Assembly: GCF_019665765.1 (NCBI RefSeq)
Contig: NZ_CP081150.1
Location: forward strand, 558,001-622,000
Direction: 5' to 3'
DNA from: Deefgea tanakiae
GTDB taxonomy: Bacteria > Pseudomonadota > Gammaproteobacteria > Burkholderiales > Chitinibacteraceae
DNA length: 64,000 nt
Shown here: positions 62,315 through 64,000 of the stretch, piece after piece
Layout of the letters: every line of letters begins with the position of its first letter
Position numbering within the stretch: the first letter of the stretch is position 1
Translations under genes and position numbers: made by a program
The notes under the pieces: generated by a model
What the model was told of the DNA's origin: nothing
The model's database searches: none
What the model saw: only the letters and a program-made list of their open reading frames with translations

Positions 62315-62920
62315 CTAGATTGATTCAAATTCAATATCAAGTAAGCGAGTTTGACCTCGACAGAGCTGATGTAGTTGCGTGAGCGCTGCTTGATAGTCGC
62401 TGGCTTGAATCGATAAGCTCAGTATCACTTCGTGCTCGGTATAGTCGAGTTTGGTAATGTCGCCGCCATGCTGTTGCAAGTAATGCCGCACTTTGTTTTC
62501 ATCCGCAAACGGCAGTGCCAGTTGGCAGTGTTCATACCGTATTTGCTCTATATATTCGGCGGCCAGAAGCGGGCTGGCAATCGCATCCGTATACGCTCGC
62601 GTGAGGCCACCAGCTCCCAGTTTGATACCGCCAAAATAGCGAATTACCACGGCCAGTACGCTGTCCAGATGCTTGTGCTGCAAGACCTGCATCATCGGTC
62701 GACCTGCGGTGCCTGATGGCTCGCCATCGTCCGACATGCCCGATTCACCTCCTGCCCGTAGCGCCCAGCAGACATGGCGAGCCTCTGGGTGCTGTTGCTT
62801 AAATTCTTGGATCAATAACATCGCTGTCGCGCGGTTGCTCACCGGAATTACATGACCGATAAACCGGCTTTTCTTGATGATAATTTCTGCAGTCACTGCA
62901 GTGGCTAAAGTGGTGCTCAT
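62315..62920 (-). CDS. YigZ-family protein (UPF0029/IMPACT)
   Basis: 201 residues. The N-terminal UPF0029 domain (about 1-120) shows KKSRFIGHVIPVSNRATA, CWALRAGGESGMSDDGEPSG and VIRYFGGIKLGAGGLTRAY, strongly conserved in this family; the C-terminal DUF1949-like ferredoxin-fold domain covers about 130-200. Homologous to eukaryotic IMPACT proteins; the bacterial role is unclear. Same strand as TPR paralogue B, with 67 bp between them. Confidence 0.93.
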   Translation of the reverse strand: MSTTLATAVTAEIIIKKSRFIGHVIPVSNRATAMLLIQEFKQQHPEARHVCWALRAGGESGMSDDGEPSGTAGRPMMQVLQHKHLDSVLAVVIRYFGGIKLGAGGLTRAYTDAIASPLLAAEYIEQIRYEHCQLALPFADENKVRHYLQQHGGDITKLDYTEHEVILSLSIQASDYQAALTQLHQLCRGQTRLLDIEFESI

Positions 62921-63052
62921 CGGGCTATTTTACGCCGTCGCGCCGCCTTGTGTGGATTGCGAACGTAAATCAAGGTCTGGTGGTTTTTGGCTGCGGTCGC
63001 TGCAAGCTTGGTGTAGTCTTGGCAGAATGGTTTATTTTTTGGGAGTAGGTCG

Positions 63053-63826
63053 ATGATCAAAAGCATTATTTCCGATATGGACGGCGTGATTTACCGAGGT
63101 AAACAATTGATTCCGGGCGCCAATGAGTTTGTGCAAAAACTGTTAGTTGCCAAAATTCCTTTTTTGTTTTTGACCAATAATGCCGAGCAAACGCCGCTGG
63201 ATTTAAAGTTGAAGGTCGAGAGTTTAGGCATTCATGGTTTAACGGAAGACAACTTCATCACCAGTGCGATGGCAACGGCGATGTTTTTACGGCAACAAAA
63301 AGAGCGCGCCAAGGTGTATGTGATTGGTGGCGGCGGCTTGATTAATGAATTGTACAACGTGGGCTTTTCGATTTCTGAATCCAATCCAGATTATGTCGTG
63401 GTCGCCAAATCATCGACATTTAGTTTTGAACAACTGAAAAAAGCGGTGCGTTTTATTGATCAAGGCGCAAAATTTATCGGCACTAATCCCGATATGATCG
63501 ATCCCGTTGAAGGCGGCGGGAATGAGCCTGCAGCGGGGACGATTCTCGCGGCGATTTCAGCGGCGACGGGCAAAAAGCCCTATATCGTTGGTAAACCAAA
63601 TGCGCTGATGATGATGCTCGCTAGTCGCAAATTGGGCGTTCACCCCGAAGAATGCGTGATGGTCGGTGATCGAATGGATACCGATATTGTTGGCGGTATG
63701 GAGGCCGGAATGAAAACGGCGCTGGTGCTGTCGGGCGTATCGACTTTGGCGATGCTCGATGATTTTCCGTATCGGCCTGATTATGTATTTAACCACGTGG
63801 GTGAGATTGAGTTTAGCCAGCTCTAA
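63053..63826 (+). CDS. HAD-IIA family phosphatase (NagD-like)
   Basis: 257 residues with HAD motif I SDMDGVIYRGK (about residues 7-17), motif II FLTNNAEQT (about 40), motif III Lys in GKPNALMMM and motif IV MVGDRMDTDIVGGMEAGM (about 200-217). The class IIA cap lies in the middle. NagD-type enzymes dephosphorylate nucleoside monophosphates or sugar phosphates; the substrate here is unknown. Preceded by GGGAGTAGG. Its stop codon overlaps by two bases with that of the convergent kinase gene. Confidence 0.92.
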   Translation: MIKSIISDMDGVIYRGKQLIPGANEFVQKLLVAKIPFLFLTNNAEQTPLDLKLKVESLGIHGLTEDNFITSAMATAMFLRQQKERAKVYVIGGGGLINELYNVGFSISESNPDYVVVAKSSTFSFEQLKKAVRFIDQGAKFIGTNPDMIDPVEGGGNEPAAGTILAAISAATGKKPYIVGKPNALMMMLASRKLGVHPEECVMVGDRMDTDIVGGMEAGMKTALVLSGVSTLAMLDDFPYRPDYVFNHVGEIEFSQL

Positions 63827-64000
63827 GTGGGTAATGAAGCATCGCTAGGCTCACTGGATGTTTGGGGTGCCACCAAGGGGAGCTTTATCATAAATCGAGT
63901 GTATTGCCCTGCAACGCTTTCTAAGTTTAGCTCTCCGCCCAATACACCAGTAATTAGGTTGTAGGTGATGTAAAGTCCAAGACCGCTACCGCCTTGGCCG
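63823..64000 (-). CDS. C-terminal end of a sensor histidine kinase, 5' part outside window
   Basis: 59 codons of the 3' end. The sequence GQGGSGLGLYITYNLI is the G2 box of a HATPase domain, then GVLGGELNLESVAGQYTRF and a short Pro/Ser-rich tail ending at TAG (63823-63825). The sensor, dimerisation and N box are beyond the window, so its signal cannot be named. Converges with the NagD-like gene with overlapping stops. Confidence 0.8.
   Translation of the reverse strand, partial: GQGGSGLGLYITYNLITGVLGGELNLESVAGQYTRFMIKLPLVAPQTSSEPSDASLPT

Noticed and set aside
1-64000. tRNA, rRNA, CRISPR arrays or IS elements
   Set aside because: No cloverleaf with TTC-loop signature, no regularly spaced direct repeats and no transposase frame were noticed on reading both strands.

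Overview
The window reads as chromosomal DNA of a betaproteobacterium. The gene content and order fit the Neisseriales (a Chitinibacteraceae/Chromobacteriaceae-like genome such as Deefgea, Chitinibacter or Iodobacter); this placement is inference from layout, not from a database search. Evidence for it is a petABC operon beside Nif3 and an HtrA protease, an rpoN operon carrying both LPS-transport genes and hprK/rapZ, NtrBC with a DUF4124 gene, and moderate GC. No rRNA, tRNA, phage, IS transposase or CRISPR array was seen.

Layout. 0-7 kb: cytochrome bc1 complex (petA-petB-petC, petC cut by the window edge), a lipoprotein, Nif3, a one-PDZ HtrA protease and a CPA2 antiporter. 7.2-16.5 kb: one long plus-strand run, kdsD-kdsC-lptC-lptA-lptB-rpoN-hpf-ptsN-hprK-rapZ (Kdo synthesis, LPS transport, sigma-54, nitrogen-PTS), followed by a NusG-II/Gx-transporter pair and ubiX. 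16.5-21.2 kb: MATE exporter, dtd, asd and small unknown genes. 21.2-24.6 kb: an accessory block (PhzF, small secreted protein, catalytic-site-deficient SDR, LysR) flanked by non-coding debris. 25-29.7 kb: the ETF electron-transfer module (ETF-QO, EtfB, EtfA), a ferredoxin-NADP reductase and a STAS protein. 29.8-41.2 kb: ntrBC, PBP4-type carboxypeptidase, dnaX-ybaB-recR, a MASE1-GGDEF cyclase and glnA. 41.4-43.6 kb: rhodanese, aroE, mtgA.

43.6-52.4 kb is the most striking part: six same-strand, tightly packed genes encoding a CHASE2 Ser/Thr kinase, a PP2C phosphatase, a twin-FHA protein, a metallo-beta-lactamase-fold cyclic-nucleotide phosphodiesterase-like enzyme, a GAF-fused GspE/PilB-type ATPase without any other secretion or pilus gene, and a GAF-HD-GYP protein with a large insertion in its catalytic domain. 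It looks like a self-contained signalling system joining protein phosphorylation with cyclic nucleotides, and a short T-x-I-L motif recurs in the kinase linker and the FHA protein. A convergent gene with a possible degenerate PilZ-like C-terminus follows. 54.7-64 kb: a 1297-residue FAD/Fe-S oxidoreductase, two paralogous TPR genes bracketing an iron alcohol dehydrogenase, a YigZ protein, a NagD-like phosphatase and the tail of a histidine kinase.

Regulation visible in the DNA is coherent. rpoN and ntrBC are both present, and both glnA and ntrB carry a sigma-54 -24/-12 promoter with an upstream CGCAC-N5-TGGTGCG dyad that matches the NtrC operator. A small family of palindromes (long arms, loop of about 17 nt) sits before recR, before mtgA and over the stop codon of the HD-GYP gene, and a separate 157-bp element with terminal inverted repeats separates dnaX from ybaB.
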